Below, piece after piece: positions 8,964 to 19,563 of a stretch of DNA of 55,210 bases. The position numbers and the translations under genes are program-made. The notes beneath the pieces are model-generated. The model saw only the letters and a list, made by a program, of their open reading frames with translations. It was not told where the DNA came from and searched no databases. The first letter of the stretch is position 1. Every line of letters begins with the position of its first letter. The stretch spans positions 1 through 55,210 of the forward strand of contig NZ_CAMCVG010000004.1 of NCBI RefSeq assembly GCF_945881795.1, in the 5' to 3' direction. Source of the DNA: Rhodoferax sp. OV413 (GTDB lineage Bacteria; Pseudomonadota; Gammaproteobacteria; Burkholderiales; Burkholderiaceae_C).

Positions 8964-10108
8964 TTCGGGCCCTGAATCGCCGCCAGCTGCTGCTCGCGCC
9001 CGCCCTGGCTGCGGCCTTTCCGCCGGCGCATGGGCTTGCGCGCACCACCCTTCAATTTCCGCGCGACGCGGGTAGCCACAACGACTTCCAGACCGAGTGG
9101 TGGTATGTCACGGGCTGTGCCCTTGTGCCCGGAGCGACCGGTGCCGGTGGGGCCGCGCAGATGCTGGGGTTTCAGGTGACGTTTTTTCGCAGCCGGATTG
9201 CGTCTACCCAGGGCATGCAGTCGCGCCTGGCAGCGCGGCAGTTGCTTTTTGCCCATGCAGCGGCCACGGATGTGGACGGCAAAAAACTCTGGCACGACCA
9301 GCGAATTTCCCGCTGGTCCGGCGAAGCGCCGGGCCGCAACCCGGCCGACCTCGCATCCGCGAGCAGCACCGATACCGCCATCACCCTGCGCGACTGGCGC
9401 CTCCTGCGCGAAGGGCCCGACTTGCGCGCGCAGATTACCGGCGCAGGCTTCACGCTGGACTTGCGGCTGCAGGCCAGCCAACCCGTTTTGCTCCAAGGAG
9501 CGGACGGCCTCTCGCGCAAGGGACCGGAAGAAAAGCAGGCCAGCTATTACTACAGCCTGCCGCAACTGCGGGTGATCGGCAGCATTGCGCTGCAAGGCAA
9601 AACGCTCGCCCTACAGAGCGGCAGCACCGCCTGGCTGGACCATGAATGGAGCCAGGAAATGCTGCATCCGCAGGCGGTGGGCTGGGACTGGATCGGCATC
9701 AACCTGTTCGATGGCAGCGCGCTCACCGCATTTCAACTACGCGACAAAACCGGCGCTGCTCTCTGGGATGGCGGCTCTTTCCGCAGCGGTGGCGCGGGCG
9801 CGGGCGACGGTGCCGTTGCCGGGAAAAATCGCCCCTACATCTTCAGCCGCGGCGAAGTGGTCTTCAAGCCCCTGCGCCGCTGGACCAGCCCGCTCAGCAG
9901 AGCCAGCTATCCGGTCGAATGGATGGTGCGCACCCCGGCCGACTTCTACACCGTGAAAGCCATGCTCGACAACCAGGAACTCGATAGCCGCAACTCCACC
10001 GGCGCCATCTACTGGGAAGGCCTGTGCGAAGTCTGGGACAGCAACAACCGCCTGGTGGGCCGCGGGTATCTGGAGATGACGGGGTATGCGGGGGCGTTGC
10101 AGATGTGA
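8960..10108 (+). CDS. AttH/CrtC-like lipocalin-fold exported protein
   Basis: Start chosen at GTG 8960, five bases after AAGGAGG (8949-8955); a TTG three bases earlier is too close. The start overlaps the stop of the permease gene. The 382-aa protein opens with a basic stretch and hydrophobic segment (RRQLLLAPALAAAFPPAHG) that looks like a signal peptide. FQTEWWYVTG near the mature N-terminus and the later SGSTAWLDHEWS and WDWIGINLFDGSALTAFQLRD are hallmarks of the AttH/carotenoid 1,2-hydratase (CrtC-like) superfamily. No other carotenoid gene is present, so hydratase activity is unlikely; the coupling to an FtsX permease suggests an envelope lipid or hydrophobic ligand partner. Function inferred only. 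Confidence 0.85.
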   Translation: MIRALNRRQLLLAPALAAAFPPAHGLARTTLQFPRDAGSHNDFQTEWWYVTGCALVPGATGAGGAAQMLGFQVTFFRSRIASTQGMQSRLAARQLLFAHAAATDVDGKKLWHDQRISRWSGEAPGRNPADLASASSTDTAITLRDWRLLREGPDLRAQITGAGFTLDLRLQASQPVLLQGADGLSRKGPEEKQASYYYSLPQLRVIGSIALQGKTLALQSGSTAWLDHEWSQEMLHPQAVGWDWIGINLFDGSALTAFQLRDKTGAALWDGGSFRSGGAGAGDGAVAGKNRPYIFSRGEVVFKPLRRWTSPLSRASYPVEWMVRTPADFYTVKAMLDNQELDSRNSTGAIYWEGLCEVWDSNNRLVGRGYLEMTGYAGALQM

Positions 10109-10184
10109 GGCAGAGGTTGCGAGTCGTGCTAGGGGGCGCGTAGTCCATACTTACAGGCCCTCACGCCATCCACACCGCCCCCAC

Positions 10185-11963
<1,779 letters not shown>

Positions 11964-11968
11964 CTTTG

Positions 11969-11988
11969 CGTCGGCAAACGTCGGCAAA
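11969..11988. repeat. Tandem 10-base direct repeat
   Basis: CGTCGGCAAA occurs twice back to back just after the stop of the ABC exporter gene, ahead of the terminator. Purpose unknown; it could be a binding site for the promoter of the small gene at 12072, or simple slippage. Confidence 0.6.
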
Positions 11989-12013
11989 ACTTTAGGGCAA
12001 ACCTACGATAAGC

Positions 12014-12034
12014 GGGGTAAAAACCCCTCTTTTG
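12014..12034 (+). terminator. Terminator after the ABC exporter gene
   Basis: GGGGT-aaaa-ACCCC stem-loop followed by TCTTTTG. The stem is short and GC-rich with a modest T tract, so a moderate intrinsic terminator. Confidence 0.6.
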
Positions 12035-12042
12035 CAACCTAA

Positions 12043-12059
12043 AATCTGTTCAACAGATT
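12043..12059. promoter_or_regulatory. Perfect inverted repeat before the small gene at 12072
   Basis: AATCTGTT-C-AACAGATT is an 8-base perfect palindrome with a one-base centre. It touches the Shine-Dalgarno AGGAGG (12061-12066). It could be an operator for a dimeric repressor or an RNA hairpin gating translation. Confidence 0.45.
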
Positions 12060-12071
12060 CAGGAGGCACCG

Positions 12072-12269
12072 ATGGAAGTTTCCCGCAGCCAGAAACCGCT
12101 CACCCAAGAGCTCCAAGCACCGCAGCGCAACAAGCCGGCGAACAAAGAGTCCAAGATGGACGAGGCTTTCAAGGAAAAGAAGGCCGAAACGGGCAAGGCA
12201 TCGGAACCTAAACCGGTGGTGAATGGCCAGAACCAGGTCATCGGCTCACGCCTGAACGTGAGCGCCTGA
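12072..12269 (+). CDS. Small hydrophilic protein of unknown function
   Basis: Encodes 65 residues, rich in Lys, Glu, Gln and Ala and lacking any hydrophobic segment; likely disordered and cytosolic. An excellent Shine-Dalgarno (AGGAGG, five-base spacing) and a palindrome directly before it support real expression. No family recognised. It is followed after 60 bases by another small gene on the same strand, and the two may share a transcript. Confidence 0.65.
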   Translation: MEVSRSQKPLTQELQAPQRNKPANKESKMDEAFKEKKAETGKASEPKPVVNGQNQVIGSRLNVSA

Positions 12270-12329
12270 ACGTCCGCGCACGGATTTTCTTCCCACGCCT
12301 TTCGCGCCCGAACCGCTTCACATCCCGCC

Positions 12330-12734
12330 ATGGTCACCATCACGGCTACCAACACCGCCACAACAACGCTCCAATCGGCGTTTAACAGCGCGCGTCTGGA
12401 TCGGACCCGCCGCCAGGCTGACGACGCGCGCGGCGAGATGGCGAGCGCCCAGGAAGAAACCGACCATGCGGAACAATACTTGCAGGACAAGCGTGACAGG
12501 CTGCGCAGCAGCGCGACCTACAGTGCGCTGATTGACACCACCTACATCAGCCAGCTGCGCGCCCATCGCTCGGCGGTGGCGCCGGCCACGCAGGAATTTT
12601 TGTTGCGCATGTACGCAGCAACATCCGCCAAGTTTGCAGCCACCGGTAATGCGCTGAAGTCGAGCCTGAACGCCCGCCCGTTCATCAACACGCTGGGTCA
12701 AGCCACCGGCCGCATCGTCGACCTCACTGCTTGA
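12330..12734 (+). CDS. Hypothetical 134-aa protein with a central helical segment
   Basis: Soluble protein without signal peptide. Residues about 20-60 (RLDRTRRQADDARGEMASAQEETDHAEQYL in pieces) are charged and heptad-like, suggesting a helical hairpin or coiled coil. The N-terminus is Thr/Ala-rich and the C-terminus ends GQATGRIVDLTA, which recalls short flagellin-like or filament-protein ends, but I do not recognise the family. A weak ribosome site precedes the ATG. It ends 38 bases before the convergent DUF1178 gene, with no clear terminator between. Confidence 0.7.
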   Translation: MVTITATNTATTTLQSAFNSARLDRTRRQADDARGEMASAQEETDHAEQYLQDKRDRLRSSATYSALIDTTYISQLRAHRSAVAPATQEFLLRMYAATSAKFAATGNALKSSLNARPFINTLGQATGRIVDLTA

Positions 12735-12772
12735 GGCGCGCAGTCCGGACCACAGCTGACACTCTCCGCAGA

Positions 12773-13270
12773 CTACTGCAGCGGACCTTTGAGATGCTCT
12801 GGGAGTGCCAGGGGCATAAGGTCTATGCCCTCTTCGACAAGATCCCGTGCTTCTGTGAGCGTGGTGCGCCCGCGGATGCCGCGGTTTTCTGCTTCGCCGT
12901 AATGGATGCGGCGGGCTTCTTCGGCAAAACGGTCGCCCACGTCCACGGTATTAGCCAGCACCGTTTTGGCAATCCGCTCCCAGGCCTGCTGTAGAGCGAG
13001 CTGCAGCTCGGTACTTGCCGCCGGCAGTTGGGCAGCCTCCACTGCGGGGCTCCCGGACGCAGAAGTTGCAGGTGCCGTGTCCGGCAGGCGGGGTGGCAAA
13101 GCGCCAGACAGATTCAGACGCGGGGCGCTCAGCTTTTTATGGACATGGGCATCGCCGCAGACGGGGCATTGCACCAAAGCCCGCTCGCACTGGGATACAA
13201 AGTCGTCCTCCGAGGCGAACCAGCCTTCAAATGTGTGGCCAGCTTCACAGCGCAGATCCAGGACCTTCAT
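12773..13270 (-). CDS. DUF1178 family zinc-ribbon-like protein
   Basis: Starts MKVLDLRCEAGHTFEGWFAS and has CPVCGD about 30 residues later; Cys8 and the CxxC pair suggest a small metal site. The family is widespread in Proteobacteria and has no established function. Start chosen at ATG 13270, which overlaps the NUDIX stop by 4 bases; the longer frame upstream is inside the NUDIX gene. Length is 165 aa. Last gene of the long nuo transcription unit. Confidence 0.88.
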   Translation of the reverse strand: MKVLDLRCEAGHTFEGWFASEDDFVSQCERALVQCPVCGDAHVHKKLSAPRLNLSGALPPRLPDTAPATSASGSPAVEAAQLPAASTELQLALQQAWERIAKTVLANTVDVGDRFAEEARRIHYGEAENRGIRGRTTLTEARDLVEEGIDLMPLALPEHLKGPLQ

Positions 13271-13893
13271 TCTGACGCAGGTTCCACGAATAGCTCGACC
13301 GCAGGGCCCCATGCGGGCGTCCAGTTACCAGCCATGTAGCTCTGCAGCCAGAGCGCTGCCGCCACCGTCTTGGCGTCGGTGATACGTCCCTGCAAACACC
13401 AGGCCACCACCTCTTCGGCCGTGGCGGTGAAGACTTCGAGGAACTCTCCCCGATCGAGTTGTTGAGGGCCGGCAGTCAGGCCGCGCGCGAACCAGACGTC
13501 AATAAACTCGGTGGAATAGGCAATGACGGGATGAATGACGCCAGCCCGGACCCACCCACTGGCTTGGTAGCCGGTTTCTTCCCGCAGCTCGCGCTGGGCG
13601 CAGAATTGCGTGCCTTCACCGGAGTCGAGTTTCCCCGCAGGAAACTCGACCATCACTTGCGCTACCGGATACCTGAACTGCCGCTCCAGCACCACCCTGA
13701 GCGGCTCACCAGGCTCCTCGATAAGGGGCACCACCATGACTGCGCCGGGGTGCACCACGTACTCGCGGGTCGCCGTGCCGCCGTCAGGCAAAGCCACTGT
13801 GTCGCAGAGAACTTTAAGGAAACTTCCTCTTGCTAACTCTTCGCTGGAAACACAGGTTTCGCGCAAATGGGCATCGGCGCCCGGGTCAGTCAT
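13267..13893 (-). CDS. NUDIX hydrolase, ADP-ribose pyrophosphatase-like
   Basis: Contains the NUDIX box: G-KLDSG-E-GTQFCAQ-REL-REE-TG (residues about 92-113), the Mg-binding helix that cleaves nucleoside diphosphates linked to another group. RYPVAQVMVEFPAGKLD just before the box is typical of ADP-ribose pyrophosphatases, so ADP-ribose or a related sugar nucleotide is the likely substrate. Length 208 aa. It overlaps DUF2818 by 8 bases and DUF1178 by 4, so all three are translated from one message. Placement behind nuoN is conserved in Betaproteobacteria. Confidence 0.9.
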   Translation of the reverse strand: MTDPGADAHLRETCVSSEELARGSFLKVLCDTVALPDGGTATREYVVHPGAVMVVPLIEEPGEPLRVVLERQFRYPVAQVMVEFPAGKLDSGEGTQFCAQRELREETGYQASGWVRAGVIHPVIAYSTEFIDVWFARGLTAGPQQLDRGEFLEVFTATAEEVVAWCLQGRITDAKTVAAALWLQSYMAGNWTPAWGPAVELFVEPASE

Positions 13894-14188
13894 GGTGCTT
13901 TAAGAGGTAGCGGTAGACAAAGCCCGGGAAAGCAAAGGTCAAGAACAGGGTCGCGGTAACAGCGTAGAACTCCCAGCCCTGGGGAGCAATCTGACCTGCA
14001 TTTTTCTCAAGCAACAGGCCGCATCCACCCACCAGCAGGTACAGCACCAACAGCTCCAGAAGGCGCAATCCCAGCGACTTACCCCGCTGCCCAAACAGGC
14101 CGAAGAGTCGCTGCGTTACAAAAGGGAAGTTGGCCGCCGCCAACGCCGCCAGCAACAGAACAAGCACGGATAAAGTAGGCCCGGTCAT
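13886..14188 (-). CDS. DUF2818 small membrane protein
   Basis: Compact 100-aa protein with three predicted membrane segments (near 6-22, 42-60 and 70-92). It follows nuoN by 46 bases, a placement I know from other Burkholderiales, where it is annotated as DUF2818. A role with complex I assembly or membrane anchoring is often supposed from location but is unproven. Confidence 0.85.
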   Translation of the reverse strand: MTGPTLSVLVLLLAALAAANFPFVTQRLFGLFGQRGKSLGLRLLELLVLYLLVGGCGLLLEKNAGQIAPQGWEFYAVTATLFLTFAFPGFVYRYLLKHHD

Positions 14189-14234
14189 GTTTTCTACGAG
14201 ATCAGGTGAGATGGTGTGGCGCGTCGGGCCACCA

Positions 14235-15728
14235 TCAAGTGCCCAGCATCTGGCGCACCGAAGACGCGCACAGCGCCATCAAGCTGCCGGGAGCCAGACC
14301 CAGAATCAGCACCAGGGCGCCGTTGATCGACAGCACTACGCGCACGTCTGCGGGGGCGCTGACGGTCGTGGCGGTGATGGGCTCATCAAAGTACATCACC
14401 TTGACCAGGCGCAAATAGTAAAACGCACCAATCAAGGACATCAGCACGGCAAACAGCGCCATGCCCAGGTAGACGGGCTGACCCGAGACCACCAAGGCCT
14501 GCAGCACCGACAGCTTCGCATAGAAGCCTACCATCGGCGGAATGCCGGCCAACGAGAAGGCGCAGACTGCCATCACCGCGGCATAGAGCGGGCTGCGCTG
14601 ATTCAGGCCTGCAAAGTCGGAAATTTCTTCGCTCTCAAAGCCTTCGCGCGACAGCAGCAAAATCACACCGAACGTTGCCAGCGTCGTCAACACATAGGTG
14701 ATGACGTAGAACATGGCTGAGCTGTAGGCATTAGCGGCAAAGGTCACCGCGTCGCCATTGACCACGCCGGACATCAGTCCCAACAGCACAAAGCCCATTT
14801 GTGAAATGGTGGAGAAAGCCAGCATGCGCTTGATGTTGGTTTGCGCAATCGCGGCGAGGTTGCCAATCAGCAGCGAACCGATCGAGAGCACCATCAACAT
14901 CTGTTGCCAGTCGACTGCGAGGGGGCGCATGCCTTCCACCAGCAGCCGGATGCATATGGCGAATGCGGCAAGCTTCGGTGCGCCGCCGATCATCAGCGTC
15001 ACGGCAGTGGGCGCACCCTGGTAGACATCTGGTACCCACATATGGAAAGGCACCACGCCCAATTTGAAAGCCAGGCCTGCAACGATGAAGACCAGACCGA
15101 ACACCAACACATCCAGCCGGATTTGCCCGCTGGAGATGGCGTTAAACAGCTGGGTAATGTCGAGCGTGCCGGTGGCGCCGTACATCATGGACATGCCGTA
15201 GAGCAGGAAACCGGAGGCCATAGCGCCCAACACAAAATACTTCATCGCAGCTTCGGTGGCAGCCACATGGTCGCGACGCAGAGCAACCAGGGCATAAGCA
15301 GCCAGCGTCAACAACTCAAGCCCCATGTAGGTGAGCAAGAGGTTGTTCGACGAAATCATGATGAACATACCTAGGAGCGAGAACATGTTCAGGGTGAACA
15401 ACTCTCCGCCCCGCATCATGTCGCGGTGACCGGCATAGGGCCGCGCGTACACCAAGGACACCATGACCGCAACGGTTGCAAAGCACTTGAGCCAATTGCC
15501 CATGGCGTCGCTGACGACCATATTGCCGAAACCATAGTAAGTGGCCCCCGCCATGGCCCAATTCGCTTGCAGGGCGGCCACCACGGCGAGCGTGAGCATG
15601 GTCAAAACGTAGGTGAGGTTGCGCAAGGGCGACTTCACTCCCAGATCGATCAACAGAATGGCGCAGGCCATCACCATCAATACGATCTCAGGGAAGACCG
15701 TGATCCAACTGATTGTGTCAATCATCAT
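14235..15728 (-). CDS. nuoN: NADH-quinone oxidoreductase subunit N
   Basis: Antiporter-like membrane subunit of complex I (497 aa, about 14 helices), one of three that carry proton half-channels. Characteristic stretches are YMGLELLTLAAYALVALRRD, with the functional Glu in TM5, and PTAVTLMIGGAPKLAAFA. The C-terminal part PPMVGFYAKLSVLQALV is diagnostic. It lies 21 bases after nuoM and is the last structural nuo gene. Confidence 0.97.
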   Translation of the reverse strand: MMIDTISWITVFPEIVLMVMACAILLIDLGVKSPLRNLTYVLTMLTLAVVAALQANWAMAGATYYGFGNMVVSDAMGNWLKCFATVAVMVSLVYARPYAGHRDMMRGGELFTLNMFSLLGMFIMISSNNLLLTYMGLELLTLAAYALVALRRDHVAATEAAMKYFVLGAMASGFLLYGMSMMYGATGTLDITQLFNAISSGQIRLDVLVFGLVFIVAGLAFKLGVVPFHMWVPDVYQGAPTAVTLMIGGAPKLAAFAICIRLLVEGMRPLAVDWQQMLMVLSIGSLLIGNLAAIAQTNIKRMLAFSTISQMGFVLLGLMSGVVNGDAVTFAANAYSSAMFYVITYVLTTLATFGVILLLSREGFESEEISDFAGLNQRSPLYAAVMAVCAFSLAGIPPMVGFYAKLSVLQALVVSGQPVYLGMALFAVLMSLIGAFYYLRLVKVMYFDEPITATTVSAPADVRVVLSINGALVLILGLAPGSLMALCASSVRQMLGT

Positions 15729-15749
15729 TCGTCTCTCAATTCAGTGTGA

Positions 15750-17225
15750 TCAGTTCAATTTGGAAATGGCCACGTGCTTGAGGAGCTGAGCCACAGACAC
15801 ATCCATCACGTCGGTAAACGGCTTGGGATACAGGCCCATAGCCAACACGGCGGCGGCCAGCAGCCCGAGCATCAGGAATTCACGGGCATTGATATCGGTC
15901 AGTTCTTTCACCTGTTGGTTTGTAACCGGGCCGAGGTAGACGCGCTTGAACATCCACAGGGTGTAGGCTGCGCCAAAAATCAAGGCGCTGGCCGCAGCAA
16001 AGCCGATCCAGAAGTTGAATTTCACTGCGCCCAGGATCACCATCCACTCACCCACAAAGCCGGCAGTTCCGGGCAAGCCGCAGTTCGCCATTGCAAACAA
16101 CAAAGCGAAGGCCGCGAACTTAGGCATGGTGTTGACAACGCCGCCATAGCTTGAGATTTCGCGCGAGTGGACACGGTCATACAAAACGCCGATGGACAGG
16201 AACATCCCCGCGGAAACAAATCCGTGAGCAATCATCTGCACCAGGCCGCCCGAGACACCCAGATCATTGAAGATAAAGAAGCCGAGTGTCACGAAGCCCA
16301 TGTGGGCGACCGAGGAGTAGGCCACCAGTTTTTTCATGTCCTGCTGCACCATAGCCACCAGGCCCACGTACACGACCGCCACCAAAGAAAGGGCCACCAT
16401 AAAACCACCCCAGGCCTGGGCGGCATCAGGAGCGATGGGCAGCGAGAAGCGCAGGAAACCGTAAGCCCCCAACTTCAGCATGATGGCAGCCAGCACGGCA
16501 GAACCGCCGGTTGGCGCTTCCACGTGTACGTCGGGCAACCAGGTGTGCACTGGCCACATGGGCACCTTGACCGCAAAGGCTGCAAAGAAGGCGAAAAACA
16601 ACAATGTCTGCGCTGTCTGCCCCAGGGGCATGGCATGCCATAGGGCCAGATCGAAGCTGCCACCGGACTGGGTGTACAGGTAAATAAGTGCGATGAGCAT
16701 GAGCAGCGAGCCCAGCAGCGTGTAGAGGAAAAATTTGAACGCAGCGTAAATTTTGTTAGGGCCGCCCCAGATACCGATGATGAGGTACATCGGGATCAAC
16801 GTAGCCTCGAAAAACACATAAAACAGCATGCCATCGAGTGCAGAAAACACACCGATCATCAGGCCGCTCAGGATAAGGAAAGCTCCCATGTACTGATTTA
16901 CGCGATGGGTAATGACTTCCCATCCGGCAATGATCACGATGACCGTCATGAAGGCAGTCAGCAACACAAACCAGAACGAAATGCCATCCACACCGAGGTG
17001 ATAACTGACGTTGAAGCGCTCAATCCAAGGCATGTTTTCCACAAACTGCATCGCCGCTGTGGTGTTGTCGAACTGGCCATAGAGCGGCAGCGTCACCAAC
17101 AAGCTAACGATGGCACCAATGAGCGCCACCCAGCGCACGGCGGTCGCCTGCTCATCGCGCCCCAAAGCGAGCAGCACAGCACCGAAGGCGATGGGGACCC
17201 AGATAGCAAGGCTCAATAAACCCAT
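15750..17225 (-). CDS. nuoM: NADH-quinone oxidoreductase subunit M
   Basis: Second antiporter-like proton-pumping subunit, 491 aa. Visible marks: NVSYHLGVDGISFWFVLL near the N-terminus, FYVFFEATLIPMYLIIGIWGG with the conserved Glu of TM5, KVPMWPVHTWLPDVHVEAPT, and QQDMKKLVAYSSVAHMGFV in the broken helix. Acts in the inner membrane. Ten bases separate it from the nuoL stop. Confidence 0.98.
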   Translation of the reverse strand: MGLLSLAIWVPIAFGAVLLALGRDEQATAVRWVALIGAIVSLLVTLPLYGQFDNTTAAMQFVENMPWIERFNVSYHLGVDGISFWFVLLTAFMTVIVIIAGWEVITHRVNQYMGAFLILSGLMIGVFSALDGMLFYVFFEATLIPMYLIIGIWGGPNKIYAAFKFFLYTLLGSLLMLIALIYLYTQSGGSFDLALWHAMPLGQTAQTLLFFAFFAAFAVKVPMWPVHTWLPDVHVEAPTGGSAVLAAIMLKLGAYGFLRFSLPIAPDAAQAWGGFMVALSLVAVVYVGLVAMVQQDMKKLVAYSSVAHMGFVTLGFFIFNDLGVSGGLVQMIAHGFVSAGMFLSIGVLYDRVHSREISSYGGVVNTMPKFAAFALLFAMANCGLPGTAGFVGEWMVILGAVKFNFWIGFAAASALIFGAAYTLWMFKRVYLGPVTNQQVKELTDINAREFLMLGLLAAAVLAMGLYPKPFTDVMDVSVAQLLKHVAISKLN

Positions 17226-17234
17226 TTTTTACTC

Positions 17235-19250
17235 CTACTTGAGCCAGACGAAATAAGTCATCAACACAAAGACGCCCAGAATCATGACCAACGCATAGTG
17301 GTACAGATAACCAGACTGGGCTTTGCGCACCAAGCGAGAGACCATGCCCACCAGGCGCCAGGAACCATTCACCACCGCACCGTCAATCAGTGTCTGGTCG
17401 CCGAACTTCCAAAGACCGAGACCCAGCATGCGTGCCCCGCGAGCCAGAACGTTTTCATTGATCCAGTCAAGGTAATACTTGTTTTCCAGCAAGGTGTGGA
17501 TGGGCTGCAAAACACGCTGAATGGCTGCAGGAATGGCGGGATACAGAATGTAAAAAACATAAGATGTAAGCACACCGCCAATGGCCAGCCAAAGCGGCAG
17601 CGTGGACAGGGAATGCATCGCCATGGCGGCCGCGCCGTGGAACTCGGCGGACAGCTCTTTCATCGCGGGGTGCAGGGTGTGATTCACAAAGATGGCATCT
17701 TTGAAAAAGTCGCCGTGCAGCATCGGCCCGATGGTGAAGTAACCAATCAGCACCGATGGAATGGCCAATAGCACCAGTGGCACCCACACCACCCAAGGCG
17801 ATTCATGGGGATGGTCGTCGTGGTGGCTGTCATGGCCATGGTCGTCGTGGTGCGCGTCGGGGTTCTGATCAAACCGCTCTTTGCCGTGGAAGACCAGGAA
17901 ATACATGCGGAAGGAGTAGAACGCGGTCACGAACACCCCGGCCAAGACAGCGAAATTCGCAAAGCCGGCAGCCGGAAGCGTGCTCGCATGCACCGCTTCA
18001 ATAATGCTGTCCTTGGAATAAAAGCCTGAGAAGAATGGCGTGCCGATCAAGGCCAGAGAGCCGAGCAGCGATGTGATCCAGGTGATGGGCATGTACTTGC
18101 GCAGTCCGCCCATCCAGCGGATGTCCTGGTTGTGGTGAACACCCATGATCACCGAACCGGCACCGAGGAACAGCAAGGCCTTGAAAAAGGCATGCGTCAT
18201 CAAATGAAACACCGCCACAGAGTAAGCCGATACGCCCAGCGCCACTGTCATGTAGCCCAACTGCGACAGCGTGGAATAGGCGACCACGCGCTTGATGTCG
18301 TTCTGAATAATGCCCAGAAAGCCCATGAACAGCGCAGTGATGGAGCCGATCACCAGAATAAAGTTCAACGCTGTATCGCTCAGCTCGAACAAGGGAGACA
18401 TGCGGGTCACCATGAAGATGCCTGCCGTCACCATCGTTGCTGCGTGGATCAGCGCGGAGATGGGTGTGGGGCCCTCCATCGAATCCGGCAACCACACATG
18501 CAATGGAAACTGAGCCGACTTGCCCATGGCCCCGATGAAAAGGCAGATGCAGATCACCGTGACCAGCATCCAGTCAGTGCCGGGGAATAGCAAGGCAGAC
18601 AGGTCAGACGACTTTGCGAAGATTTCGGTGTAGTTGAGGCTGCCGGTGTAGGCCGCAATCAAGCCGATTCCAAGGATGAAACCAAAGTCACCCACGCGGT
18701 TGACCAGAAAGGCCTTCATGTTGGCGAAGATAGCTGTCGGCTTGTTGAACCAGAAGCCAATCAATAAGTACGACACCAGACCCACCGCCTCCCAGCCGAA
18801 GAACAACTGCAGCAGGTTGTTGCTCATCACCAGCATCAACATAGAGAAGGTGAACAGAGAGATGTAGGAGAAGAACCGGTTGTAGCCCTCGTCCTCTTCC
18901 ATGTAGCCCACGGTATAGAGGTGCACCATCAAGGACACAAAGGTCACAACGCACATCATCATGGCGGTGAGCGAGTCAATAAGGAAGCCCACCTCCATCT
19001 TGAGGCCACCCACGACCATCCAGGTGTAGATGGTTTCATTGAAGCGGGCGCCGTCGTTGACGACCGCGTCAAGCGTGATCACCGACAGAACAAAGGCGAT
19101 GAACACGCCCAGGATAGTGGCGCTGTGGCTGACTCTGCGACCGATCCAGTTGCCGCCGAACTTTGTACCGAAAACACCGGCGAGAACTGCGCCGGCCAGA
19201 GGCGCAAGTGGCACGGCTAGCAGCATCGAAGCAGAAAGGGTCTGACTCAT
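17235..19250 (-). CDS. nuoL: NADH-quinone oxidoreductase subunit L
   Basis: Distal proton-pumping subunit with the long lateral helix, 671 aa. Motifs: FFGWEAVGLVSYLLIGFWF, AQFPLHVWLPDSMEGPTP, ALIHAATMVTAGIFMV and QNDIKRVVAYSTLSQLGYM. A histidine- and aspartate-rich loop (around residues 460-480; HHDDHGHDSHHDDHPHE) sits between membrane helices near the C-terminal third. It spaces 4 bases from nuoK. The lateral helix and final anchor (LVMILGVFVLMTYFVW) are present, so the protein is complete. Confidence 0.98.
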   Translation of the reverse strand: MSQTLSASMLLAVPLAPLAGAVLAGVFGTKFGGNWIGRRVSHSATILGVFIAFVLSVITLDAVVNDGARFNETIYTWMVVGGLKMEVGFLIDSLTAMMMCVVTFVSLMVHLYTVGYMEEDEGYNRFFSYISLFTFSMLMLVMSNNLLQLFFGWEAVGLVSYLLIGFWFNKPTAIFANMKAFLVNRVGDFGFILGIGLIAAYTGSLNYTEIFAKSSDLSALLFPGTDWMLVTVICICLFIGAMGKSAQFPLHVWLPDSMEGPTPISALIHAATMVTAGIFMVTRMSPLFELSDTALNFILVIGSITALFMGFLGIIQNDIKRVVAYSTLSQLGYMTVALGVSAYSVAVFHLMTHAFFKALLFLGAGSVIMGVHHNQDIRWMGGLRKYMPITWITSLLGSLALIGTPFFSGFYSKDSIIEAVHASTLPAAGFANFAVLAGVFVTAFYSFRMYFLVFHGKERFDQNPDAHHDDHGHDSHHDDHPHESPWVVWVPLVLLAIPSVLIGYFTIGPMLHGDFFKDAIFVNHTLHPAMKELSAEFHGAAAMAMHSLSTLPLWLAIGGVLTSYVFYILYPAIPAAIQRVLQPIHTLLENKYYLDWINENVLARGARMLGLGLWKFGDQTLIDGAVVNGSWRLVGMVSRLVRKAQSGYLYHYALVMILGVFVLMTYFVWLK

Positions 19251-19254
19251 TCGA

Positions 19255-19563
19255 TTAACCCTTCAATGTGTTGAGCTCATCCACGCTGATACTAGTTTTG
19301 TTGCGGAACAATAAAACCAGAATCGCAAGGCCAATGGCCGATTCCGCAGCCGCCACGGTCAAGATGAAAAAGACAAAAATTTGCCCATGCATGTCTTGAA
19401 GGTAGTGCGAAAAAGCAACGAAGTTAGTGTTCACCGCTAGCAGCATCAGCTCGATCGCCATCAACAAAACAATCAAATTGCGGCGATTAAGAAAGATACC
19501 GACCACTGATAGTGCGAAAAGCATCGCGCCGAGTGAAAGAAAATGCCCGAGGGTCAATGTCAT
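19255..19563 (-). CDS. nuoK: NADH-quinone oxidoreductase subunit K
   Basis: Small membrane subunit (102 aa, three helices) at the junction between the quinone site and the pumping arm. The conserved buried glutamates are in [10 protein letters not shown] and [11 protein letters not shown], which form part of the central charged axis. The ATG overlaps the nuoJ stop (ATGA). Confidence 0.98.
   Translation of the reverse strand: MTLTLGHFLSLGAMLFALSVVGIFLNRRNLIVLLMAIELMLLAVNTNFVAFSHYLQDMHGQIFVFFILTVAAAESAIGLAILVLLFRNKTSISVDELNTLKG

Noticed and set aside
13330-13365. GTAGC/GCGCT-rich stretch in the NUDIX gene
   Set aside because: It encodes LWLQSYMAGNW, a usual C-terminal part of this protein group; not a repeat copy.
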